64,000 bases of DNA. Source: Maylandia zebra (taxonomy: Eukaryota > Chordata > Actinopteri > Cichliformes > Cichlidae). The number at the start of each line of letters is the position of its first letter. Positions within the stretch are counted from its first letter, which is position 1. The notes under the pieces are model-generated. The model was not told where the DNA came from, did no database searches, and saw nothing but the letters and a program-made list of their open reading frames with translations. The translations under genes and the position numbers were made by a program. Below, one piece after another: positions 49,676 to 64,000 of this stretch. Where the stretch lies: the NCBI RefSeq assembly GCF_041146795.1, contig NC_135168.1, positions 37,000,370-37,064,369 on the forward strand, written 5' to 3'.

Positions 49676-52600
49676 TAAATCCGTAAGGTTGCTGTCACAC
49701 ATAATTTTTTGGCCAAGGACGACATTGCTGTCACAGTAAGGTTTGCTTGATGGTTTTAAAGGCAGTATTGACAGAGAAACCAAAACATTAGAGCTGCTGG
49801 TGAGAAATCAATTAAAAATATGATCTGAAAAACCATAAAGCTCTGTGAAACTGAGGGGGTAGAAATCTCTGTGGATCACTTTGGACGATCTCTATTAACA
49901 TACAATTAGCAATTTACGCTTGCTGGTATAACAATGTTATCAGTAGCCACCATAAAAATTTCCACAAAGCTAAAGTCAGTTTCTGTGAGTGGGACGTTTG
50001 AGAGTGTGAATTTGTGATGTAGCAACATTAATGCATTTGAATGCAAAAAGAAAGGAAGCCAACAATGTTCTCGGTATATTTGGAACCAGCGGGGAACTCG
50101 AGCGGGCTTTGTTGTTGCCGCAGTGTTTGTTTGCTGCTCAAGAGTTGTGTGTGTCTCGTGGGAGACTTGCGGAGAAGGCATACACACACATACACACACA
50201 CGCAGCACATCGGGACTGATGATGATGTACAGCCTCGATCTGTTGAGGAGCCTCCTCAGCAGTACACAATGCCAGGAGAGTGCAGTGACTCAGGCTGACA
50301 CACAGCGGGGGTGCAGGGCCAAGGAACCTACTATCTGTTCCCAAAGCACCGCAAGTCCTCCCGTGCCAGAAACAGTGCAGCATTGCAGCTCCAGAAGCAA
50401 GTTCGCAAAGACTCCCTTACTTTGTTATTAATGGCATTGTCGTTTAATGCAGCCTATCTGCTGCTGCACGTGTCCCCGAATGTTAAACAACTGCAAATCT
50501 GAGTTTTTATTCATCTTTTCCTCATCCCCCCATCAGCCTAATAATCCCTTCTTTTATGCGCTGCCAAATAACTCAGAAAGCATATTTGGTTCCCGCAGAC
50601 CTTCTTGGTAAAAATAATGATTCAATTAATGTTAAAAACAAAAGAGACGCAGCATTTGAAATCATCACCTCGGGGTGTGGGGGTGACAAATAACAAGAAT
50701 ACAGCAACAACAGTCCCTGCAGTGCAACTCACAGAGCTTGAAAGTCTCCAGCATTTTGATGGGAATTAATATAAATTTTAACAATGTCACAGTCGCACAC
50801 TGGAGATTTCCTTTTGACAATAAAAATCAGGATCCTACTACTGCAGCCATACTTTCTCTTTTAGTGTCTTAGTGCAGCTCGACAATATTCGGGCCAGACT
50901 GTCCACATGAAAAATGTATGATTTCTGCTATCGGGTAGACTTCATATTCCCTGTTTAACAATAACACCAGAACTGCAGAATATTTCCATAGTTTCTTTTT
51001 TGTTTGTATCAAAAATGCCTATTTAATGAAGGAAAACATTGTTATGAATTCATGGGGCATGTCCAGCGTTCCAAAAAAATCAAAAATAGTTTGCCTGCTG
51101 TGTAAATTATAAACAAAACAGAAAGCAAAGCATTGGTAATAAGTGCATTCAGTTTTGTTGCACTTACTAGGTGACAGCACAGCGTTTGAAGCTCGGTATG
51201 GAGCTTAGTGGTGAAGATCACAAGGAAACACTTGTCATCTGAAAGTGGTTTGATGTGTGCGATTTTAGTCTTTAACAAACTCACTAGAATTTCTTCTTCC
51301 AAGTCAACCTTATGTATTTTGCATAAGTATTCCTTTTTTTCCCTCCAATCGTATTATACAGGAAGGATAAACCGTGCGATGGAGGATGTAGTCATTATGC
51401 GCTCATGAAGCTAAATTATTTGTGTTGTGCTGAATAACAGATAAGACCGCAGCTTACAGGTTACATACAGGTGAGGTTTAACGCTCTTAAAAATATCATT
51501 TAAGGTGAACTCGTGTCAAATAAGGATTAAGGGCTAATTGGTGTTTAAAAGCCAGCATTCAAGAGCTTTTTATTCCCCCGCCGATACCATGCGCTATAGG
51601 AGGGTTATAAGAACAGTTAAGTGTCAGATTCTATTTTTATAGCAAATTTTTTTATAGACAGACAGGGACCGATATCTCAATACTGTATTAAGTGTATTGT
51701 TTTTGCAGGCATATTTCTTTCTGCATCATGAGCATCAGCAGAATGCTTGCTGTTCACAGCAACATCAATGAGACGTGCTTCCGTCTCCTACTGTCAGATG
51801 TACTGTATATTTTTAATGCTGTTTCAGAGTTATCTTAAAAACACACACACACACAAAAACCCATCAAAACAAGCTGTAGCAGCAGGATGCCTCTCCAGAT
51901 TTGTGCAGATACAAGCAGTTCTCGTGTGCCTGCTTTTCAGATTTGCACTGAATTCCCACCATGGAGTTCACAAAGTAGAGAAATGGGACCAGTCACAGGA
52001 CAGGACAAAGCAGACGGCACCGCTGCTGTAGATTAAACTCATGTCAGGCTGCATTTTCCGGCTTGCTCCTCTACACGACGACAGCAGATGGCCTGCAGGG
52101 TAACATGTCAGCAGGGCACTTATTGTTATGCGGAAAAACTACTGTCAACCGTATGAAAAAGGGAGGAAATGATACGGAACACGGTGCAGTGGTTTGTGCC
52201 AAGGAAAGCATTAATGAGCAGCAGAGCATCTTGGGACGACTGTCGGAGTGACGTTGGTGAATCTTAATCAATTCAAATGATGTGATGTAGATGCAGACTT
52301 ACATTGCTAATGCCGGCTTTTGCCATTATTAGAAGTTCTTGTAAATATATAACACTCCTGCAGGAGGCTTAGCCTGTTTGATATTTGCTTCTATATTTGG
52401 TGAGCTATAATTTGCATGCAGAGCAAGGGAGGCCTTTCCAATCCTGCCTCGCATTCAGACGGTCCATGTCATATTTTCCACTGAGAAAAGTAGCGGGCCA
52501 GGCACTTGGCCCACACATAGGACTATCAGGCCATCTGCCACGCCATCCCACATATTCACTATTTTATGTGATGCTTGATATTCAAGTCATCTAGTGTCCC

Positions 52601-55600
52601 CATTTACTTCACGCCACTGCCCATATGATGTTGGGTTATCCAGAGGTTGACGGCAATCACTGAGACGGCATCAAAACCCCTCCATGTGCACTCAACGTGT
52701 GGAGGCATGTTCACGCAAAGGATTTGAAAGCAAGCAAAGTGACCCTACTTAAAGACTACAAGTATTTCTCTGTATGTATGTGTGTGTGTGGTGGAGGAGG
52801 GAAAAGCTTTCTCACTGAATCTATGAAAATATTTTATATCAGCGAGGAGGAGACAGAGAATGGAATAGGAGTCCACTGTATGCAGAGGAGAAAAAAAGGG
52901 TACAGAATTAAGAGATTAAAGTAGCTGCAGGATTAGGCTCCAGGTTTTAATGATGGAAATGGAAAATCTGTGAACAGCGTCTGACACATTCTCTCTGGCC
53001 CTCTTCTCCTCTCCGCTGCCTCTCTCCATGTGTCTCCTGCTGATTGTGTAGAACACCTCCAGGGATGGCCAGCTTCTTTCCATTAAAGAACATATATTTG
53101 TTTAAAGGACACTTATGTGCAAGCACATGTTTTCCCAGCCGAGCTGGTTAACAATTACTATATGGACAGGACTGCACTTCCATTTTTGTCCACACAAACA
53201 CACACATTCACGTTTGCACTCACATGCTAACTTGTGGACTGTAAATAACAAGATTAAGGTAATAGTCTGGTTGAAACACTTTACAATGCATGATTCACAG
53301 TAATCAGACTTCCAAAATAACCTGAACCTGTATAATCAGGTCTGGACGTTGCATAATCACTTAATGCCACAAAATAAAGGGAAGAAAATTGAGGTCATTG
53401 TTTATATTTATCTGGTCTTGTAGGGCACATTCGTGTGATTAATGTTATCTTTGCAGCTTTCCTTGGTGTAAAGTAAAAGCTGCTATAGCCACTTGCAACC
53501 ATAAAATTAACCCCCCCACCCAAACTTGCCCAAGCACACATGCATCAACAGACGGACTAAAAAGTCCGATCTGTTATTCAAGGGCGTGAGTCAGCTACTC
53601 TGATTCAACCCTGATTAAGTGCCTTACTAAGCTGCAGTACATCGAGTTTTGCACTCGGAGTATCGTATAATGATAAGACTTTTTTTTTAATCATTCAGGA
53701 TCTTTGCACTCAATGATTTCAACTCATGCCAAAGTAGCGATTGCCTCTTAGAATAACTGCATCAAAGCAGTCTGATTTGGGTCACTCCAAAACCCCGATA
53801 AAGAAAAAAAACTGCAGAATGTTTCAGAAATTATCCTTCAAGTGTGTTAGACAGCTTGACTGCCAGCTTCCGTTTTAGGCATAATAATTAGGCCTCACTT
53901 CTCTTATCTCCTCTAAAGCCTAATTTTATTAGCACATACTACTTGCACAAAATATTTCTATCTTAAAATGTGAAGCTCTTCTTGACTGCTGAGATGCTGA
54001 AGTATCTCCGCTCTCACTGCAACATTGTATTTCACGAGGATCACTTTCAGCTGTGCTTTAATTGTCAGGAGAGCTGACTGTACTGAAGATAACTCATGCC
54101 CAGAAGAAATGAGATGCTAATGTATTGCTGGCCATTTGAAATAAATCTGCAAGGTGCTCTTTTTATGCAAATGCAAGGCGCCCCGCGTGTCAGCAAAAAA
54201 AGGGGAGAAACAGATAAGTTAGTGGCAGCTTTCCCCACTCTGACACTCACTGTTGTTGCTCGAGGCTGCTGTGGTCTACAGGACATTACCTGAAAACAGA
54301 TGACTGGTTCCTTTGAGAACGCCTCATGGATCTCTCATTTTTTCTGATTACTCATTATGGCATATCACTTAGAGAAATCCAGAGAAATCCTGAATCCAGT
54401 GCGCACTAGTTGCAATCCAGTAAAAACTTTAGGAAGTGACTTTAAAGAAAGACTTGATGGTATTTCCCGGTCCGCTATCATCACCGTATAGCTACAATTG
54501 CTGAGATTGATCTCACATGGTTAAATATTCTGTCTAAGAATGTTTTCTGTCAGTCCCGGTCCCACTAGACTGCTTTACCTCTTTATTTCAAAGGATAAGT
54601 ATTCCCTTTGTTGGAGGGCTAAGCCTCTCGACTTCAGAGATCAAATCCTCTTGGTGCATCTGTAATAAATCAAGGGGCCAGCTTCAGGAGGTTATACCCA
54701 AAAAAAAAAAAAAAAAAAAAAGAAAAAGACAAAGGGTGAAAGAGAATTGGGAAGTGATCAGTTTCTTATGGAGAGACCCAAATCCAAATCAAGAGCTTTG
54801 TTTTTGGATGCAAGATGCCTATTTTGTCTAACATGACTCAAACACAGCAGCCTGTGCAACTTCTGCGACAGTAAATATGGAATTTTAAATTAGAGAGGCT
54901 CATCTTTTCAGTCCTCTGCATGTGATCTGACTCAAAGCTCATGGTGACACTCCATTGAGCCCGGGAGACTGGCCAACACACTGTCGCCATCCAAGCCTAT
55001 GTTGAAAGATTAGAAAAGTGGAGAAAAGGAGCTGATGAGGCAATACTCTCTAATGAGCTTCAATGTGGAATCTTTACTATGGATTTCTCAGCAATCAGCA
55101 GCCAGTCGGAGCTGTCCTGAGTGTTGATGCCGGTGTGAAATATGGTAGGACTGACTGGATGGCATAAATTGTTGTCATTATGTAGCTGTTAAAAGGAGCC
55201 ATCTCTTTGGCGACTCTTTTGGACTGTGAAAACCTTAATCTGTTGCTAATCCTCTGCTAAGAGCCAGAGGATATCTCTAGTGCTGCTTAGCAGGTACCAG
55301 TGCCTGATAAAACTATTCTGTTTGCTTAACCATGTTTAACTTCACCCTCAACCAACACTCAAGGATTAAAGCCTTAACCGCAATATTAACCCAAGCTAAA
55401 ATGCATCAGGCTGGAGGCAAAGTGCTGATGGAAAGTGCTAGGATAAGGCAACATCATTAGGACTGCTAACCAGAGACAGCCACCGGGTCTCATTATGGGC
55501 CTAATGGAAAAGCAACAGGTTACATCAGGTCAAATGAGACAGGCAGAGAAATAAAATGATCAAAAAGGAAAGAATTACTCATAAAAACATCCTCAAAGCT

Positions 55601-56015
55601 GCATTCATTAAGTCAAAACTCTGTGTGTACACACACATACATATATACACACACACACACACACTCTCGAGGCTCTGTGTAATATTTATTGCTCGGTAGA
55701 AGCTTAATATGAAAGCAAATGAAACATGGGTGTTTTTGTCAAAGCAAAACAAAGGTCTGATGTTCTCTTGCATCACTGGAAACAGGATGCTGGCGTAGAC
55801 ATGGAGGAAAGTTTATCAAAAAGGTTTTAAAAATTCAAAAGCATTGTGTGTTAAGTTGCAGTTGGAGAAAAGTAATTAGGCAAGAGTCATTATGGTGAGT
55901 AACTTTTAAGAAGGGTTTGTTTTTTGGTTTTTTTATGTGGCTCAACACCCCACAGCTGTAAAACTGTGCTGGGCACGAGACACATTACTTATTAACTTAG
56001 TGTGTATTTCGGTAA
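49676..56015. other. Gene-free sequence
   Basis: No convincing gene. A poly-A tract (54701-54721) and short CA repeats (50180-50200, 55628-55665) are present. The block 50030-50470 is GC-richer with several overlapping open frames up to 102 codons on both strands, with no domain or splice evidence. Confidence 0.45.
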
Positions 56016-56020
56016 CAAAT

Positions 56021-56734
56021 TGTCATGAATCGCTGTGCGGCAGGCAGGAGTTGGACCCAAAGTGCAGGACTCACAAACTCAGGGAGGTGAACTCAAAACT
56101 CAGCTTTATTTGCTGGCAGGGAAAAAAAAAACATACAAACTAATCTAAACTGGGAACTTGGAAAACTCACAGAGAGACACACAGGGAGATCCACACAGCA
56201 TGAGGGACGACGCGACACTGACTCAGAGAAACACAGGGTTTAAATACACTGGGAAGTAACGAGGGGAATGAGACACAGGAGGGCACAGCTGGGAGAAATC
56301 AGGACTGACGAGACAAGCAAAGCAGGACGCATTCACATGAGACACGGACCATCAAAGTAAAACAGGAAGTATCACACAGAGACGCGAACTTGACACAGTG
56401 GAGACAGCAACTAAGAAATACAGAGACAAACCATAAGGCAGAGGTCTAAGAACCAAAATACACAGGGAAATACTCAGCTGGGAACACAAGAGACTAGACT
56501 AGAGAGAGTAACAAAAAACCAACCATGAGAACATAATGCACAATGCAGAGTGACAGAAAACAAGAAACTCAAACATGCAAAGACACACAATTACACAGAA
56601 CAGAGGGGACACAGAGAGACATGAAGGGCAAGGGATCAAAACTAGAAGCCATAGAATAAATCACACACAAGTACAATAATACAAAAATCACAAAGAACTA
56701 AAAACGCTGGGTCAGGAGACCCAGGACCGTGACA
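56021..56734 (-). repeat. 3' LTR of the 3.9-kb element (714 bp)
   Basis: By eye it differs from the other LTR by one substitution (A at 56075, G at 59275) and three short indels. On the minus strand it has a TATTTAA box at 56239-56245 and, further on, AATAAA (56105-56110), the expected U3-R-U5 order. Confidence 0.92.
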
Positions 56735-56904
56735 GTACCCCCCCCCTCAAGGGCTGGCTCCAGACAGCCCAAACACAGAAAAACAAAACCAAACAGAAAA
56801 CAACCCAGGGCGGGCGGCGGGGGCCCAGGACGGAGGGCTCGGAACAGAAAACAAAAGAAGAGCACAGCAAACACCGGAGCCCAAGAAAACAACCCAAACA
56901 GAGC

Positions 56905-58793
<1,889 letters not shown>

Positions 58794-58826
<33 letters not shown>
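58794..58826. repeat. 33-base poly-A tract (poly-T in the coding direction)
   Basis: A pure homopolymer lying at the border between two minus-strand frames. It is prone to polymerase slippage and to assembly length errors. Confidence 0.95.
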
Positions 58827-58829
<3 letters not shown>

Positions 58830-59220
58830 TCCTTACTCACCACAGCCGGCGATGTACAAGTCTGAATGTCCGGCTGTGGGGTGGCGCGCTGGCGGCGTGG
58901 TCGTCGTTTCTTTTTTGATGATGGCTCTGACGGGCCGAGCGGCTCCACATCCGGCCCTTCAGGCAGGTGGGTAGTAGCAGCTGGGGGATGAAGGTGGAGC
59001 TCGTTGTGGATTAAATCCTGTTCGAGTGGGTGGAGCGCACTGAGTAGCCAGGGAAGACCAGAGATTAAACGCTGTAGTTTGGTTTCCACAGCACGGCAAA
59101 ATTCCTTCCCCTCATGTTCGAGCCACAGATGCAGGAGTCTTTCCACGGAGTAGATAATGTCCAGACGCAGTTCTTCTGGTGGGTTGAGTGCTGCTGGGTC
59201 CATATCTGGTCGCGTCGTAC

Positions 59221-59935
59221 TGTCATGAATCGCTGTGCGGCAGGCAGGAGTTGGACCCAAAGTGCAGGACTCACAGACTCAGGGAGGTGAACTCAAAACT
59301 CAGCTTTATTTGCTGGCAGGGAAAAAACATACAAACTAATCTAAACTGGGAACTTGGAAAACTCACAGAGAGACACACAGGGAGATCCACACAGCATGAG
59401 GGACGACGCGACACTGACTCAGAGAAACACAGGGTTTAAATACACTGGGAAGTAACGAGGGGAATGAGACACAGAAGGAGGGCACAGCTGGGAGAAATCA
59501 GGACTGACGAGACAAGCAAAGCAGGACGCATTCACATGAGACACGGACCATCAAAGTAAAACAGGAAGTATCACACAGAGACGCGAACTTGACACAGTGG
59601 AGACAGCAACTAAGAAATACAGAGACATAAACCATAAGGCAGAGGTCTAAGAACCAAAATACACAGGGAAATACTCAGCTGGGAACACAAGAGACTAGAC
59701 TAGAGAGAGTAACAAAAAACCAACCATGAGAACATAATGCACAATGCAGAGTGACAGAAAACAAGAAACTCAAACATGCAAAGACACACAATTACACAGA
59801 ACAGAGGGGACACAGAGAGACATGAAGGGCAAGGGATCAAAACTAGAAGCCATAGAATAAATCACACACAAGTACAATAATACAAAAATCACAAAGAACT
59901 AAAAACGCTGGGTCAGGAGACCCAGGACCGTGACA
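59221..59935 (-). repeat. 5' LTR of the 3.9-kb element (715 bp)
   Basis: Almost identical to 56021-56734; on the minus strand it would contain the promoter. It is followed directly by the second CAAAT target repeat. Confidence 0.92.
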
Positions 59936-59940
59936 CAAAT

Positions 59941-60954
59941 AGTGTAAGTGTCGACAATTTGAAACTCAGACATCATATAATTATGAGTTCCAGAAAGCCT
60001 CTTTCACACCAGCAGTTTTAAGGGTCGGTGTATTTAATGTTCTTAATTTAATTTAACATCAGATTTATTCCGTTGGGGGTCAGGAAACAGGTTTGGTTTG
60101 GATTCCTCCTGGGTGTTTCGCTTTTGGAGGTTTTCAAAGTATGCCCAACTGGGAACAGTTCCTCGGGTAGTTGACTGGGGAGAAGGTGATCAGGAATACC
60201 CTACTTATCCTGCTGCCACTGTCACACAACTTTAGATCAGCAGAAGCGATGGATTTCAGAGTGTGAAATGTTTTATTGCAGTTTCTCTGAGTGTTGCACA
60301 GTCTGATCTACTCACACTCCAATAGAAGCACTAATGGTGTTGTCATGCTCGCTGTGCTCCCCCCCTGTAATGTGTGACGCACGCCTAGTTTGACGCCACA
60401 TCCTGTGGCGCATACCAATGTATTTGTAACGCTTTGGCCAACTGTTCACTTCTTCGTAACCCCGCCGCTGCCACAGCTGAATTGAAGACACGGGTGTACC
60501 ATCGTGCCAGTTTTTGCCACCATCTTAATGATATTCCAGTACAGAAGCTGAGAAATGTACACATATTTTTGACTTCATGTCCTCCAATATCAGCACCTAT
60601 GATTCCTGCGCCTTAATGCATAAATAGAAGTAGCTGTGTGATAATGCAGTGGCGTTCAAAAGCAACCAATTTGAGGGTATACTGGTGCTTTAAGGGTGTA
60701 CTTATTCTTTTACACACTGCTTCTGTAGTTTGGCCTAATTTTTATTAAATACATAATGACGCAGTGTGATATGTTATGTTTTATTGTTCATCTGAGCTGC
60801 ATGTACATCACTTTAAGACCTCCCAAGGACCAGATTATATTTTATCATATCCTCATACATTAAACCCTAGAACTGCACAGTGTGTACTTGCGTTTTTTTA
60901 GTGCCTGTGAATAAATTGTTGTCTTTAAATGTTTTTAAAACTAAACTCAAAGGC
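59941..60954. other. Gene-free sequence
   Basis: No exon or named repeat seen. A GC-richer block with CGCACGCC/GACGCCACATCC lies at 60370-60480. Confidence 0.4.
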
Positions 60955-61131
60955 CTACAGGCTGCCTCAATAATGTGTAATTGTTTTGTGTAATTTTAAC
61001 TTTGTTTGTTCGTATGTATTTGTCTTGAAATGTGCTGCCTCTTGGCCAGGACTCCCTTGAAAAAGAGGTCTTTGATCTCAACGGGACATTCCTGGTTAAA
61101 TAAAGGTTAAATAAAAATAAAAAAAATAAAT
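60955..61131 (+). repeat. LINE 3' tail fragment
   Basis: Contains CTTGGCCAGGACTCCCTTGA, GATCTCAACGGGAC and CCTGGTTAAATAAAGGTTAA, ending in an A-rich tail. This matches the widespread 3' end of a fish non-LTR retrotransposon; the rest of the element is absent (5' truncation). Confidence 0.75.
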
Positions 61132-62369
61132 CAGGAGCTAGAAACTGACAAAGTAGCATACTATGGCATACAAAGTAGAAGCAGGCACTCTTTAGAGTTC
61201 AAATGTACACTTTAAAGCCAAGTTTAAGATTTAAGTTGTTTTTTTGTATAAATGTTAAATGCAGCATGTTACAAAAGAGCTGCAGAGGTGGTGGCAGGCT
61301 GGTTTTCAAAACAAGCCGTTTCCCAATTGCTAGGCTAAGCTAAGCTAACCACCAAGCTCCATACTGCGGGAGAGTCTCCTTCTCATGTCAGAGTGAAAGC
61401 AAGTACGCACATTTTCCAGAATGATATTACTGCTTGTTAAATGGTTGAATACTACGATGTTCAGAATTAATACACAAAGTAAATGTAAAATAAATTCTTT
61501 CCCCTTATTTTTATGGAAATCATTTAGCCCATAATGGGACTACACTCACACACACCTGGTAATTCATTAGTGCAGCTGGATGAGCATTTTATGTGGAGCA
61601 GATAGAGGAACAAATGGTACTGTGCATTGCTTCATGTAGTCATTATTGTCATTATTATTCCACATTCTGGCTGCCTGTAATTACCCACTTTCCTTCCTGG
61701 TACACCGCTTTCTCTTTCTGATCCCCCCTCGTTCCAAAAGTGCGGGCTGGAAGATAATGTAATCACAAAAAGAACGAAATTGCAACGCTTCTGAATCAGA
61801 GGCAGAAAGGAGTACTGTAGAAGGGCTTTGAAGTCAGACAGTTAATATTGATGAGGTGAGGCGTTTTAGATGATTAGCACCAGAGATTTCACTTCTGTCT
61901 TTTATTTTTGCATCATTAAGGTCAAACGTCTAAAATTTCAAACTTTGCTTACATTTTCCAGTTGCTTGATCAGCAGACATGGTACAGGGAGAAGGGCAGA
62001 AAGCTCCAATTAATATTGTTTGACTGAGTGAAAAGAAAATGAGTCCAAATATTTTTTCTATTCCAAAAGAAAAAAAAAACCTTGTGTGGGAAAAACATAC
62101 GTATGACTCACAATCTGGACGTGAATGTTTTCTATGCTGGGTAAACACATCAAATGTAGTGCATGTCTGCTAGACAAGCTCAGCTGGAGAACTATACTTT
62201 AGCAGTTCACTTCTGTTGACATGCAAAAGCTACATTAGAGGTTTTTTGCTGACACTCTTCACAAAGTCAGAATCAAAGCGATGTAAATATAAAGCGCTAG
62301 CAGCATGTCCTCGCCATTGTTTTAAAGTCCTTGTCAGGTTTGCTCCTTATGATGCCACAGCAAAGCTCT
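61132..62369. other. Probable 3' UTR and downstream region of the minus-strand gene
   Basis: Lies after the stop codon of the gene ending at 62370 on the minus strand. A minus-strand AATAAA near 61910-61915 is a candidate polyadenylation signal. A repeat-like AGGCTAAGCTAAGCTAACC motif occurs near 61330 and again (as TAGCTTAGC or AAGCTAAGC) near 63095 and 63348. Confidence 0.4.

Positions 62370-64000
<1,631 letters not shown>

Overview
The window reads as nuclear DNA of a bony fish, probably a spiny-rayed teleost and possibly a cichlid (the repeat content suggests this, but I cannot prove the species). It has short GT-AG exons, AATAAA signals, vertebrate gene families (FHDC-type formin, RhoG, a PIM-like kinase) and a load of Tc1/mariner, hAT, LTR and LINE-tail repeats typical of teleosts.

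Layout. 1-5,700: the 3' part of a formin-homology FH2 gene of the FHDC1 type on the + strand, nine visible exons and the full C-terminal tail. 7,087-9,950: a + strand PIM-like kinase gene, eight visible exons, with a degenerate Tc1 transposon in one intron. Its catalytic HRD is HWD and the APE region is not recognisable. 11,150-14,882: a RhoG gene with its 191-codon reading frame in one exon, a probable 5' untranslated exon, and a long 3' UTR; CTCF-like and ZNF143-like motifs lie just upstream.

14,900-62,370: about 47 kb in which I find no credible host gene. It holds unique AT-rich DNA, microsatellites and mobile DNA. The most structured parts are: (a) 31,707-36,453, a stack of elements inside a hAT transposon with a perfect 8-bp target duplication, containing a second hAT with a TTF-type zinc-finger fragment, a 733-bp TRIM-like LTR element, a 749-bp tandem duplication and a solo LTR; (b) 44,830-45,137, a nearly perfect 149-bp-arm palindrome; (c) 56,021-59,935, a young LTR retrotransposon on the minus strand with almost identical 714/715-bp LTRs, no recognisable polymerase, proline-rich reading frames and a 21-bp minisatellite of 30 identical copies.

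62,370-62,941: the last coding exon of a minus-strand gene that continues beyond the right edge. It encodes a proline-rich segment and a charged C-terminal tail that I could not assign to a family.

The host genes are separate transcription units with no sign of a common pathway, although two (FHDC1 and RhoG) belong to actin-cytoskeleton families. I found no tRNA, rRNA, CRISPR or known miRNA. The most unusual material is the transposon stack and the polymerase-less LTR element.
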